Below are positions 10,730-21,900 of a DNA stretch of 64,000 nt, one piece after another (the first letter of the stretch is position 1; the number at the start of each line of letters is the position of its first letter). This stretch comes from Bathynomus jamesi (Eukaryota > Arthropoda > Malacostraca > Isopoda > Cirolanidae). A program made the translations under genes and the position numbers. The notes under the pieces were generated by a model. That model was not told the DNA's origin, searched no databases, and saw only the letters and a list, made by a program, of their open reading frames with translations. Location: contig JAJOZX010012031.1 of assembly GCA_023014485.1 (NCBI GenBank), positions 47,167-111,166 of the forward strand, read 5' to 3'.

Positions 10730-11870
10730 CCCCTCCCAGTGCGCTGAACGCGTCACAGAGGTGATTCTCTCGGACATGGAGGCGTACATTGTATATTTTA
10801 TATCTACTCTAACGTGAAAAAAACTTGGTTCAAATTTACTTGTTCTAATGTTATCCGCAACAGAGAGGAGGCTTTCAGAAGAAACCATCGCTATCCAACT
10901 CCTGACTCTCACACAGCTTATATTTCTGGCCGGAATCGCGCAAAATCTGTTCTTCGACTCACCAAAAATTACTTCATCCGACAAAAATCTGAAAACCTAT
11001 CTAATTTTTATTCTTCTCATTCTTTATGGTAAGTAGCCAAGAAACTCACTAACAATTTTACTTCTTTCCCTCCTCTTTTCCATTCTGACGGCTCAGTTGC
11101 CGTCTCTTCTCCTGATAAAGCTGAATTCTTTTCCCAGACTTTCGCCTCCAACTCAACCATGGACGATACCGGTGCTGTCCATCCATCCATCCCTCTGACT
11201 TAATTATATTTGAAATTAGAATCTTTTCCAAGGATTTTTTTCTATCCTGTTTGGCCTCAATTCGCGGAAGGCGTACGGTTCTGATGGTGTCCCTCCTGTT
11301 GTTCTCAAGTAGTGTGCGCTGACACCTCACCTAGGCAAACTCTTTCGTCTTTGTCTTTCATCTGGTACTTTTCCTTCTTGCTGGAAGTTCGCTTTCATTC
11401 ATCCTATCCCAAAGAAGGGTGACCGCTCTCAAGCCTCACCATATCGTCCAATTGCTTCGATTTCTTGCCTTTCTAAAGTTTTTGAATATATCCTTAATAG
11501 GAAGATTCTTAAACCCCTCTCTTCTCACAAACTTATTTCAGATCGTCAGTATGGTTCCACAAGGGACGCTCTACTGGTGAACTTCTTGTATATCTCTCTG
11601 ACTCTTGGTAATCCTCCTTTCGGGATTTCGGCGAAACCTTTGCTAATGCGCTAGACAATAGTAGACATATAAAACGCTTTTGAGAGTCTGCACAAATCCT
11701 TATTTTTCCAAACTGTTTTCCCTAGGTCTCTATTTTTCTGTCTGTGCCCTCATCTCTAATTTCCTTTCTGGCCGATCTATAGCTGCGGTTGTAGATGACC
11801 ACTGTTCTTCTCCTAATGTTATTAATAGTGGTGCTCTACCTTGGTCCTGTTACCCATTCTTTTCTCGAGG
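10730..11870 (+). pseudogene. Jockey-type LINE, reverse transcriptase fragment
   Basis: The plus strand carries, with many frame changes, PTPDSHTAYISGRNRAKSVL, then DKAEFFSQTFASNSTMDD, PIPKKGDRSQASPYRPIA, ISCLSKVFEYILNRKIL, SDRQYG and finally FLSGRSIAAVVDDHCSS followed by a degraded P.GSV block. This is the linker and the first half of the fingers/palm of a Jockey-group reverse transcriptase; the catalytic F/YADD block is missing. It most likely continues the endonuclease fragment at 6190-6640, separated by the Penelope block. Confidence 0.75.
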
Positions 11871-11879
11871 CTGGAGGGA

Positions 11880-12290
11880 GAAAGAGAGCGCACAAGAAGG
11901 CCTGTAAAAGCAAGTAGAGGGAGAAGAGTAATCAAACAATTCCCTGGGTAATTCACGGGAACTTCCGAGAAAGTTAATGATAAAGTTCGATCTAAGCGAA
12001 TTAAGGTGTTGCTTGTATATATATTTTTTCTTTTTTCTTTTTTCTTTACTGTTTAATACCTCGGACTTAAGTACAGTATATAATAATATTTTTCTAACGA
12101 CGTGTTTCATACCCGATTGTAAATTAGATATGGTTCGAGTAAAGTTCATAAATGGAGTATTGATATTTTTCCAAACAAACGAATGTGTTGGAACTAGCGA
12201 CGCCTTCATCAAGGAGCTAACTTAAATTGTAGCTGTATCGTTCCCAGTGGGTGTGGTAAATTATGGTTATCTTAGTAATATAAATGAAAT
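11880..12290. other. unassigned sequence
   Basis: AT-rich, with a T-rich tract near 12020-12050. I see no recognisable element or gene. Confidence 0.5.
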
Positions 12291-12299
12291 CGGTGTTTA

Positions 12300-12965
12300 G
12301 AGAAAGGTAGGTCCAAGACCGAAAGAGTGTCGTGGTTAACATCCTATAAACTCAAGGTCTACTCTCGTATAAGATGGGCTTGTTGTGGGTGGGGACGTAA
12401 ATCCAAAAAAATACAACTCTGCCACGTATGCTGATATGCTTAACCCAGCTAGGTTTAAAGTTGTGACAGCTGAATTAATGTCCCCTGGAGTTATGGTGTG
12501 GAGTGGTATAACTTTCACAGGCATAGTGGGTCCTTTCTTCTTCCCAAATGGTACAGTCACTGGAGAATCTTATTTACATCGTTTACAAAATAAAGTTCTT
12601 CCAATACTATCAAATCATGTTGATGGTGACACATTCTTGTGGTAACAGGACGGTGCTCCTCCGCACGACAAACGAGAAGTTAGATTATGGTTGGATCAAC
12701 AATTCCCTCGAAGATAGATAGGTCGCCGGGGACCTGTCGAATGGCCAGCTAGATCATCTGATCCTACCCCTATGAATTTTTTTGTTTGGGGTTACATTCG
12801 TGAAAAAGTTTACGCAACAAAGCCAAGGACACTTCAGGAGTTGCAACAACGAATTACCAATGAATTCAGAGCCATATCACAGGATCTTGCAAAGAATGTC
12901 TGTCGATCCGTAGTTGGACGTTGTAAACAATGTGATTAAGTTTAAGGAAGACACTTTGAACATCT
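12300..12965 (+). pseudogene. mariner-type transposase, C-terminal two thirds
   Basis: Frames show NPKKYNSATYADMLNPARFK, MSPGVMVWSGITFTGIVGPF, then QDGAPPHDKREVRLW with a TAA just before it (12643-12645), GPVEWPARSSDPTPMNFFVW and KVYATKPRTLQELQQRITNE, ending GRHFEHLK. These are the second and third catalytic regions of a mariner transposase. Related to, but not identical with, the copy at 42904-43979. The N-terminal third is missing. Confidence 0.8.
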
Positions 12966-13054
12966 AAAATAAACAATTATTGTTGCTTTTCTTATTGTTG
13001 CTGAATTTGAAATAAAATTGTAAAATATCGTATAATTTTTGTTGAGATATGGCG

Positions 13055-13098
<44 letters not shown>

Positions 13099-13099
13099 A

Positions 13100-13185
13100 G
13101 GAGACTCAACACGATGGGAAACATTCATTCTCATTTATTTCTAAACGTTTCGACAAATGTCATCATCAGTGGTCTATAAATTAAA
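13100..13185 (-). ncRNA. hammerhead-like motif, second Penelope-type terminal repeat
   Basis: Read on the minus strand: CTGATGA (the canonical hammerhead box), a hairpin GAC-ATTT-GTC, then GAAACGTTT. It sits next to a TA run, as Penelope ends do. Attached coding sequence was not found in the next kilobase. Activity is untested. Confidence 0.5.
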
Positions 13186-13962
13186 ATTTCTTTTAGAGAG
13201 TGAAAGCAGACAAATTAAGTAAATACAATAAAGTACATAACATTTAAATACATTAAATAAAAAACCATTAAAACAATTAAAAAAAATAAAAATAATATCA
13301 TAAATATAAGATGAAAGTATAACATCAAATACACAGAAATTACCTTAAATGCCAAATTCCAAATAACAACGTCAACCTCCACATTCACCAGAAAATTGGA
13401 ATTGAACTGTACAAAAATATTAACTTTACTGTATGGTTGGTTGGCTTGTGAGAACTGCTAGTTGGTTAGAAAAGATGTAATTTATAAGACGAAGTATTGT
13501 TGTTAATGGCTGGTTTGTTTTTGCAAATGTATAAAGATTCCAAAATTCTTAGCTCTGTAAGGCTATTGGTTCTTGTTAATATTTCACTTTGAAATATTAA
13601 CAAGAGCCAAGGAAGGAAGGAAATGTTTTATAAAATTTTTCAATGAAGGTTTCACTGAAACTCGGAATGAGTCGAAAGTTTAATTTTCTAATGTAAATTT
13701 CCTTCTAATGGCAACCTTTTAGTAGAAAAATGTCAACCTGTTTAACTTTCCAGGTATAAATTGCCAAATTCCAACCTGTTCCTAACCGAGAACAGGTTCT
13801 TTGATTGAACGTTTCTGGCAGCACGCCAGTCACCAACCAATCCTGAACCTCGTAGTTATTCCTTATACTCCTCACGACTCGGAGCCACAAAGGGAAATCT
13901 AAGTGTTTATGGGAAGCTTTGGTTATCGTGGCCTACAACTTATTTATGTGCCATTCTCTAAC

Positions 13963-14021
<59 letters not shown>

Positions 14022-15265
14022 AATAATTATATATACAGTATATAGTGTAGAAAACCGGGGTCTTATGCTCACTAATTTTTATATAAAACTTTTTTCTTTG
14101 TGCAACAGAAAATCAATTTACATAAACTTTATACGTGGAGTTTCAATAAATTACTTTTTATTTGCTGTAAAAACAAAATAACATTATGTGCTCGTATGTA
14201 TACTTTAAATTGTAGATATTCTTTTATCAAACATACTGTACACCTGGAGGCTACAGCAAATAGGCTTATTAAACTTTCTTCAGTTTTTTTATATATCAAA
14301 TTAAAAACGTAGATAAGTATATAGCCAATAAAATACTCTAAATGTTATAAAAACAAAGAAAATATCCAGCATGCGTGTAAAAATCATGAAAATTTTTATA
14401 TTAATTAATGTCAGGCGTAGGTCCTAGAGCAGGGATCGCCGGGATATCGGGTTTGCACCAAAATTTAACTTATGGATCAAATTGTGTTCGTTTTATATCG
14501 TTTCGTTTCGGCCAAATGAAAGAGACGCCCTTTTACCTCTCACTCTCTTCTCTCTGACCTCGACGAAGACAACTTTCCTCCAAGACACTTCTCTTCAAAC
14601 TCAATTTTCTCGCCTACTGAACTCTCGTTGCCTCAACGACTGCACGTTCCTTCGAGACTCAACTTCTCTTTTGACTTTCCACTCGACGCTTGATCCTTGT
14701 TGGCTGTTTTTCAGCTCAACGTCAACGATGGCTCGTGTTTCCAAGTAACACATGAAGCCCGTTTCATCGACGACGAAGACGCTCTCCACGTTCTGATGTG
14801 AGAAAGCAAAGCATGCTTTTTTAAAGACTTTTTTTTTATTCGCGTTTTTTGGTTTTTTGCTCTTTTTTTTTAATGAGTTTATTTTGTATTAAATTTAATT
14901 AACTTACATAGAATATTGCCTATTTAGTTTTCTTTCCCACTTTGACCTATTACAGGCATAGTTACCAATAAATATTTAGCTAAACTGTTTAACCTGCTAA
15001 GCGTTATCGACAAATTATATCGTCTATCGGTTCGTATAAAAGTGAAAAAAAAGTGATACTTAACAAGTTAAGCAATAGCAGAAATGAGCACTATCCTGTT
15101 TGCAAGAATATGAATAGATCTACTGGCTATTGTGTGATGGACTGGCGGTATCATGGATTCATGGTACCTTACTGCATTCGACACTTAACTTTATATTTGC
15201 TTCCAAAGTTTAGTGGAAATATTTATTGGTTACTCCTGAAAGCTCAGTTTTTCTTCTTTGATGGT
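13186..15265. other. unassigned AT-rich region
   Basis: Contains a 50-base (TA)n run at about 13966-14017 and a CT-rich stretch at 14500-14780. Frames of 60-90 codons exist on both strands but show no domain, and none has a supporting context. I see no transposon ends. Confidence 0.5.
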
Positions 15266-15269
15266 CTGC

Positions 15270-15420
15270 AGTCTGCTAAAGTGGAGCAAGTGTAGTTTAC
15301 GTCCCCCTGACGCAAAAGGGGACACAAACTACACTAGGATCTTTAGGAGACATTTTTTAAATGAATTCCTCAAATAAAACGTTAAAACTAGCGAAAATAT
15401 TACGACTTAACCTAACCATC
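15270..15420. repeat. copy of the AAACTACAC / GGTTAGGT dispersed repeat
   Basis: GAGCAAGTGTAGTTTACG at about 15284 is the inverse of the sequence at 36390-36408. It is followed by AAACTACACTAGGAT, and then by ACGACTTAACCTAACC, the inverse of the repeat core at 35190-35215. So both ends of the composite repeat at 35.2-36.4 kb are represented here in short form. Confidence 0.5.
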
Positions 15421-15596
15421 ATCAATTTATATATATAATTCAGTGGCGACTCCTGCACTCGGGCTTCTCGGGCTGAGCCCGAGAGGCAAGGGGCAAGGAG
15501 AAGCATGAGAGATAAAATTGTGTATTTATAGATTTAAGTTTTAAAAAAAAAGTTTTAAATACAAATTGTAAAAATAGTTTTTGGCTGGTAGCATTT

Positions 15597-15930
15597 AGTA
15601 GTATAGCCGAAAAAGGGGAGAGTGCAAGAATGTTGCAAGTTATTATGTAATGTTGCAAAGGGGGTGGGGTTGTTGCAAAGGGGGACGTGGGTTGTTGCAA
15701 AGGGGGGTGGGGGTGTTGCGAAAAAAGGGAAAAAAAAGAAGAAAAAAATTCCCCCAAAGGGGGGATGCTGCAGGTGCAACAAGGAAAACTTGGAGGCGGC
15801 GTTATCCCCCAAGAGAAAGAAGGAGGAGAGAAAGGAGGAGAGGTGTTCACCTGGCAGGAGCCAAGTGCATATTAAGACTTCAGCCGAGTAGGCGTTGTTT
15901 TATAGGCTCCTAATCAGCCAGTGGCTTAGA
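15597..15930 (+). repeat. Polinton left terminal inverted repeat
   Basis: Matches, inverted, 32935-33304. The outer 70 bases are nearly identical apart from a few changes. Next comes a G-rich stretch with four units of TTGTTGCAAAGGGGG type, a purine tract, then ACTTGGAGGCGG and the segment from CACCTGGCAGG to TTTTATAGGCTCCTAATCAG. The two arms differ by insertions of simple repeats in the right arm. Confidence 0.85.
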
Positions 15931-16215
15931 AGGCGTAAATGGCTTGAGTTGCCAGATAGCGCCATGTATTCATTTAATTCTAATCGAAGACTGAGTTGCC
16001 AGATACCACTTTTGCGATACCATTGTATACATTATTATAGACTCCTAATCAGCCAGTTGGCTTAGAAGGCGTAAATGGCTTGAGTTGCCAGATACCACTT
16101 TTTAGCGATACCATTGTATACATATTATAGACTCCTAATCAGCCAGTTGGCTTAGAAGGCGTAAATGGCTTGAGTTGCCAGATACCACTTTTTAGCGATA
16201 CCATTGTATACATTA
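15903..16215. repeat. tandem repeat, 90 bp unit, inside the left end of the Polinton
   Basis: Units starting CTCCTAATCAGCCAG at about 15905, 16043 and 16133. The two inner units are almost identical; the first is longer and carries TTGCCAGATAGCGCCATGTA, the sequence repeated in the right end at 32400-32590. Confidence 0.85.
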
Positions 16216-16299
16216 TTATATTTCTTAAAAGTTGGTTTAGAATACCGGTAGTAGGTTTAGAAGGCGTAACATGATATAATTAAGTAAAAAAACATTGCA

Positions 16300-16675
16300 T
16301 CATTCTGTTTATTATAAATATATAGAAAATAAATATACATTTCAATAATAATTGAGGAATATGCATATAATCATAACAGTACAGGAAATATATACACACA
16401 ATTATGGATATATATAAAATAAATATACATTTCAAATAGAAATAAATATACATTTCAATAATAATAGAAATATGCATATAATCATAACAGTACAGGGGAA
16501 ATATCACGCAAAATATATAAATACATTTCAATAATAATAGAAATATGTATATAATCATAACAGTACAGGGAAATATCACGCAAAATATATAAATACATTC
16601 AATAATAATAGAAATATGCATATAATCATAACAGTACAGGAGAAATATCAAGCAAAATATATAAATACATTTCAC
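16300..16675. repeat. AT-rich tandem repeat, about 72 bp unit
   Basis: About five diverging units containing TGCATATAATCATAACAGTA and AAATATATAAATACATTTCA. An open frame on the minus strand (16675-16280) only reflects the repeat, giving repeats of a YCYDYMHISII-like peptide, and I do not count it as a gene. Confidence 0.8.
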
Positions 16676-17016
16676 TTTTTTTTCAAAATACTAAACTCGG
16701 TCTTAATCGAGTTTACAATTACATCATTATTGCTCTGCATTACGCAGTATATGCGGCTTAATAATATTTCACCGCTTAAAGTATAGGGAAACCTGTATTC
16801 GATATGAAGGGCTTTCATATCGTTCAGTACTATTTTTGTTCCCACTTTACAACCGGTTGGTAAGTCATCTTTAAATACGTCTAGAATACAATCAAAAGCA
16901 CGCACAAAGAGTTCATCGTTAGCTACATTATTAAACACAAGTTTATAAGCACGCTTTTCCAATCGAGGGTTTATTTCTACCGACTCGAGCTTTTCAATCG
17001 TGAACTCACTCAACAT
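16672..17016 (-). CDS. Polinton accessory protein C, unknown function
   Basis: A 114-residue frame from ATG at 17016 to a stop at 16672. The ATG overlaps the end of the preceding gene by 11 bases (ATGTTGAGTGA), a layout suggesting translation from one message or alternative splicing. It begins MLSEFTIEKLE and ends in three lysines; the middle has mixed hydrophobic and charged residues as in a small soluble alpha/beta protein. There is no signal peptide, membrane segment or motif I recognise. Position after the polymerase on the minus strand makes it Polinton cargo. The frame has no lesions, unlike most neighbours. Function: not known, none proposed. Confidence 0.7.
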   Translation of the reverse strand: MLSEFTIEKLESVEINPRLEKRAYKLVFNNVANDELFVRAFDCILDVFKDDLPTGCKVGTKIVLNDMKALHIEYRFPYTLSGEILLSRIYCVMQSNNDVIVNSIKTEFSILKKK

Positions 17017-17719
17017 AGCGGCAATTGAAATAATCTTCTAAATCGTTACGACAACTGCGCGTTATATAAAGAAATAGTTCTTCAGGGTGAACGGTGTAGG
17101 TGAGCTCAGCCTTGTACCGATCAATTGCTTTGTACCAAAGTTCATGGTATTTCAAAGAGTCTAAACTTTTTAAATAAACATCCAGCACTAGACCATTCTC
17201 ACCAGCCCTACACTCGGTAAACCCATCGAGCAGAGCGGTGTAGGCGTATTCAAGTACTGTATCAAAATAAAGCATGTCCGTAACACGCGCGTCTAATATA
17301 GGTTTCAGCTTGCGGAATCCGACGATTTCAAACATTCTGTCGAGGATGAAACGGTTTCGCGTAGGAACAAGAGCGTTATTATCAGAAGCATTCTTCCACA
17401 TCAGCCGTATATCAATGCACGGCCGATCGTTATTTATACACAACGTACATACAACGGCGTATGAGGGTGCGTCACTAATCTGCTCTCTTCTTGTACCTAC
17501 GTTAGCAGGTATTTTATAACGATCTTCACTCCACTTCTCAACTATCACGAAGATTCTATTCATCTCCTCGACACTTAAATAAACCCGTTTGTTTGTTTGT
17601 CTACATTCCGTTTCCAGTACATAGCTAATGGTACCGGAATTACGCCTGAACACGCGCAACGATTTCGTCACGGACACATCGTACGAGGCGTTGAGAATGC
17701 TGCTCAAAGGAAGTTCCAT
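17006..17719 (-). CDS. Polinton accessory protein B, unknown function
   Basis: About 237 residues from ATG 17719 (MELPLSSILNASYDVSV). The frame is open a little further upstream to 17752. In the second Polinton relic at 52880-53000 the matching sequence reads LPLSSILNAAYD in a frame that continues upstream through IVISEFKPTG. In the present copy that upstream block (IVISELEPSG) is in another frame, so the true start may lie further up and a frameshift may separate them. Visible: SVEEMNRIF, two Cys in VVCTLCINNDRPC, DMLYFDTVLEYAYTALL and a C-terminal DLEDYFNCRY. I recognise no family. Confidence 0.65.
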   Translation of the reverse strand: MELPLSSILNASYDVSVTKSLRVFRRNSGTISYVLETECRQTNKRVYLSVEEMNRIFVIVEKWSEDRYKIPANVGTRREQISDAPSYAVVCTLCINNDRPCIDIRLMWKNASDNNALVPTRNRFILDRMFEIVGFRKLKPILDARVTDMLYFDTVLEYAYTALLDGFTECRAGENGLVLDVYLKSLDSLKYHELWYKAIDRYKAELTYTVHPEELFLYITRSCRNDLEDYFNCRYVE

Positions 17720-17748
17720 CGTATTCGAGGAGCGCACGTCCACTCGGT

Positions 17749-17937
17749 TCAAGCTCTGAGATAACTATGAGCCGTGTGAGGCACGCAGGTAGGCAGGAAC
17801 GGTTCGACGGGCGGCTGACTCGATGATACGTGAATGGGCTTGTTCGTATGATCCGCGAGTCGTACCGAATTGTTGTACATATTTGTTTTTCCGGTACAAG
17901 AATTAATTTCATCACTACCAGCCTACGCACCAGACAT
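17749..17937 (-). CDS. small Polinton frame with one in-frame TAG, unknown
   Basis: From ATG 17937 (MSGA, then TAG as codon 5) to TGA at 17749-17751, 62 codons. It overlaps the upstream end of gene B in another frame. The relic at 53000-53230 has ATG TCT GGT GCG at the same place and a matching end (HTAHSYLRA here, APAAHSHLRV there). Similarity at both ends in two Polintons argues that the frame, or an exon of it, is real. The TAG may be a lesion. Confidence 0.4.
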
Positions 17938-17976
17938 TTTACCTCAGGATAAGAACTAGGAACATTTTATGTTTTA

Positions 17977-18567
17977 CTAAACATCTTCACACTCCGGCGC
18001 ACTATTTGAGAGGAACATATGCTCATATTTTTCCTTTCTGCCCATCAAACGATACTCGTCTCTAAAGTCTGTTAAAAACTCACGCAGGGCACTAGCCACA
18101 ACCTCACTACGAACCTCATCATGATATACGTTAATATAGTGATAAAAATACTTAAGATTGTCCATGATCACGAGATTCACATTTTCAGTCGTAGGGTATG
18201 AGTAATCGACATGGTGTAGCATGACGTAATACCGCTTGTCACACCACCCATCCGCAAGACTCATTATCCATACCTGCTGCTTCTCTTCTGCACGCGTTGT
18301 TTCTTTTACTTCACGGTGTATGTGAGACTTTATAAAGTTTAGCTCTGCAGTATACTTCAGCACATCGTCTGTGCAACGAAAGCCTTCAACGGTCTCACCA
18401 GAACATCCGTAGAGTATTTGTACATCTTGGAACTTCGCACAATCCAATGTGTTTTTAAAAGAGGTATAGGAGGGAGGAATAGGAAGTTTTTCGGTATCCA
18501 CCACATCCTGACACTTTGCTGAATACCATTTCATAAACGTTGTACAAGCAATATTAAAGGTAGCCAT
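17977..18567 (-). CDS. Polinton accessory protein A, unknown function
   Basis: 196 residues from ATG 18567 (MATFNIACTTFMKWYS) to a stop at 17977. The frame stays open a few codons upstream, but that part is a direct duplication of a short sequence with CAGATCAGACGTGTATTCA, so I prefer the ATG. Visible: a Cys-containing N-terminus, a central block RAEEKQQVWIMSLADGWCDK, a Tyr/His-rich stretch, and a C-terminal helix with REFLTDFRDEYRLMGRKEK. The C-terminal part is conserved in the relic at 53280-53390 (REFLIEFREEYRLLGKKDK). No known domain recognised. It follows the polymerase in the same direction, with a CA repeat between. Confidence 0.7.
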   Translation of the reverse strand: MATFNIACTTFMKWYSAKCQDVVDTEKLPIPPSYTSFKNTLDCAKFQDVQILYGCSGETVEGFRCTDDVLKYTAELNFIKSHIHREVKETTRAEEKQQVWIMSLADGWCDKRYYVMLHHVDYSYPTTENVNLVIMDNLKYFYHYINVYHDEVRSEVVASALREFLTDFRDEYRLMGRKEKYEHMFLSNSAPECEDV

Positions 18568-18694
18568 TTGAATACACGTCTGATCTGAATACACGTCTGA
18601 TCTCTCGGGCTTACTGCAGTCGACTGACCACGCAGGGACTCCCAGATAGTAGCATGACTCACGGTCTTACAGTGGGCGGAGCTTAGAACTTTCA

Positions 18695-18704
18695 CCTGCG
18701 CACA

Positions 18705-18750
<46 letters not shown>
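18695..18750. repeat. (CA)n microsatellite
   Basis: About 25 CA dinucleotides between accessory gene A and the polymerase. Confidence 0.95.
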
Positions 18751-18751
<1 letters not shown>

Positions 18752-18784
18752 GGAGAAAGAAAGTGAAACGCTAATTGAAACATG

Positions 18785-18985
18785 ATTTATTTAATAAACG
18801 AGATATTCAAGTTATATATATTTACAAATACGATTTAATAAACGAGATATTCAAGTTATATATATATTTACAAATACGTGTAATAAATCAATAGATACTT
18901 TACAAATACGATTTAATAAACGAGATATTCAAGTTATATATATATTTACAAATACGTGTAATAAATCAATAGATACGATTATATA
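18785..18985. repeat. tandem repeat downstream of the polymerase
   Basis: Three to four units of AATAAACGAGATATTCAAGT followed by TA-rich sequence and ACAAATACGTGTAATAAATC. The polymerase stop lies inside the first units. Confidence 0.8.
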
Positions 18986-21900
18986 CAAGACAAATACGTG
19001 TGAGTTAACAATAGAAGCATCATACGTTTGGTATCCAAAGGGTACGGTATCATAGGTACCAGGTAACTGGTAACGTTTCCTATAGGTGTTACGGCACACC
19101 TTCGTACCCCTAAGTTCCTTCACGCCCCCCAGCTTCTGCGCCCGAAAATTGTGGGTGCCTACAATTAGTTGGGGAGGTTGTTCGCCCTCATCATCGTCCA
19201 AACATACTAGATCCTTCAACGATTCAAAGTTAACAACCCGCCGATTCGCATGGTTGAGCGTAATACCCTTTGCCTTCACGATATATTTCATTTCCTCCCC
19301 CACCCTGACCCGTACCCCATAAGTCTTAGGTCCTGTTGAGACAAAAGAGTCGGCGTAAGCGTTGTCCCCATACTCGTCCTTGATCTCATCAGTGAGCTCG
19401 CCGAGGAACTCCCCAATAGCGGGCATGTATTCACCCTCCCTCTCTGTGAATATCACGCTATCTGTATCGGCATACAATACTCTCCGCCCAAGAGAATGCA
19501 ATAGACCCCAAAGTTTTATACGGGCGTAGGCTGTTGTGAAGCTGGCCACAGGTATGTTTGTAACCCTTGAGGTATCTGTGGCAAATTCAGTGTTGTTGTA
19601 CTTTATTATGTAAGTATTACCTACATTCACGATCTCCATGACCTCTTTATCGGGAGCATTGGCATAATCCCAGACATCGCTATAACTTTGTGCCAAATGA
19701 ATGCTCCCTCTGCCGGTATTCTGCGCAAATTTTCCCCATAGACTGTTTAGACACAACTTTGCACTAAAGCGCTTGCCAGGATTCTTTACAATTTGGACAC
19801 GATCAAGTTGTATACCTTCGCGGTCGCGGTAACGTTGAATATAGGCAGACTTTTCATCTTCGGTATCAACTCCTCGCGGATACCCTGATGCCTCAACCTT
19901 ATCCTTCAAAAAGGCGTTTATATATGGTGTGAAAAGGTTGGGTAGCTTCTGAAACCTCCACACCTCATGTATCTTCAGTATTCTATAACCATGGCGTACG
20001 GCTAGGGCCAGCTCAGGACTTGTATATACGCCTCTGATCTTACGCTGGTGGGGTATATGGTTACATTCGCCGTTATCCTCTTCCGCGCACTTCACGCACA
20101 GGGGAAACATGAGCTTGTCGTCGATAACGACAGGTAAGATCGGCATCCATAAATTGCGTGGGGGGAGTACGTCTACGAAAGAGAGCCCAAAGTAACGATC
20201 ATTCAAATTTTTTGAAAATTCATTGATGGAGGGTAGGCTAGGTCCCACCAGTTTCTCAGGAGCGCCCACGGGGTACGGATTGCTCTTCATCACGTATGGG
20301 TATAAAGAACAGAAATCGTAGTAATGGAGCTTCACGCCCTCCGTAGGTGGAAAGTATAGTCTGAAAGGATTTGTACGTCCTCCAAACAAGCTATCACCAC
20401 ATTTGAGAGGATCCAGCACCATTGAACGCTTGATCGTGTTTATTTCCTCACGGTACACCTCGTCTGTCTCCATCCGTGCATCATATTCATGCTCCCACAA
20501 GACTTTGTGAGTGAACTGTGATCCTATAAGTTGATCGCGGGTGCGGGTCGATGCAAGACAGTCGGCAGGAGACCTACCGTGGATATCTCCGGCGATTCCG
20601 CACTCAGGACGGGGGCATCCATGCCACCAGCAACCGTTAAAGGAGTACACAGTCTTCACACCAGTGACACGGTTTTCACTTAACCCATCAACCCAAAAAA
20701 ACGTCCATTAATCTTAATGGGTACTTCACCCGTGTTGCGGGCGTGCTTTATGTATACACCTGTCTGTTGCTGTAGGTGTATGAGCCAGTAAATAGCCTTG
20801 TGTCCGTAACTGCGGGGGTTGTTTCGGTGAATAATGGCTAAGGTGTCTTTAGGCATGAAGTTATTCTTGAACACCGTAAAACATAATGATGCGATGGTGG
20901 TTGCGACTTGCAGTGGATCGCATTTGAAACGGGCTATGTACATCCTTCTAAAGGCCTGGAAACATACTCTAAGCACGCGCACATCATTCACGCAATAACG
21001 CTCACATTCATCAGCTATATTATAAGGGTTACTTTCATTAAAACTGTCGTAGTATCGATCAAAGTCTTCACGTTCATCCATACAGTCAAAATAATGTTTG
21101 GGGGTGGTGGGCCTACGTAGTTTAAAGTCTCGCTGGTGAGGAAAGTGTAAGGGAAGTATCCTTTGGAAACTTCAGCTGCTACTCCCATCACCTTGGGTAG
21201 CTTTGCTAATTTACAAGGTGTGAATAATAAAGTATCTTTAAATTGTACATTGCCTCTTATCTGCATCTGTATTAATTTGTTGCCTCTTTTCAATGGATCA
21301 CCTGTAAATATCTCAGAGGATTCGTGTTCAAGCAACTCCTTATAAAGGAACTGCGTGTCAAACTTTGCCCCGTTATGGGCGAGAATATACACAGTCATTT
21401 TTTTGAACTTGTCGGCTAACTTGACAATATAGGACACAAATAGTTTCACAGGACTATCGCGGACATTCGTTTTAAAAACGTTTGTCCGTTTACCGCATTT
21501 GGGGCACTCGTCACATTCGATACCCATACACTCATCACAGATGGTCTGGCTCACAAGTAAATGTGGAATTACCTCTTTGGTTTCAGCGTTCGTATATGTT
21601 TCTATATCGTAGTATACAGTTATACAAGGGTTATTTTTAGGCTTAGCATCTTTCATATAACACATGCTTTACTCCATCCGCCTTATATTCCTCCTGGCAT
21701 GTAGGACAGTGAATTACGTCACACTTGTGCTTAAATTTCCCCCAATTATCCATTGTGTGAAACATACCACATTCACAGATTCTCATTTTCCTGCACGTGC
21801 CAATTGATTTATGGAAATCAAAACAGCTATTATTGAAAAATGTGCGTCTACACACATCACAGTCTCTCTTCTCAGCTTCAACTACACGGCTTTCACATTT

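Noticed and set aside
13705..13890. 61-codon minus-strand frame next to a Penelope-type end
   Set aside because: I looked for GIY-YIG or reverse transcriptase motifs and found none.
15622..15913. Lys/Arg/Gly-rich plus-strand frames
   Set aside because: They lie in the terminal repeat of the Polinton and come from purine-rich simple sequence in all three frames.
16280..16675. 131-codon minus-strand frame rich in Tyr/Ile
   Set aside because: It is only the translation of an AT-rich 72-base tandem repeat.
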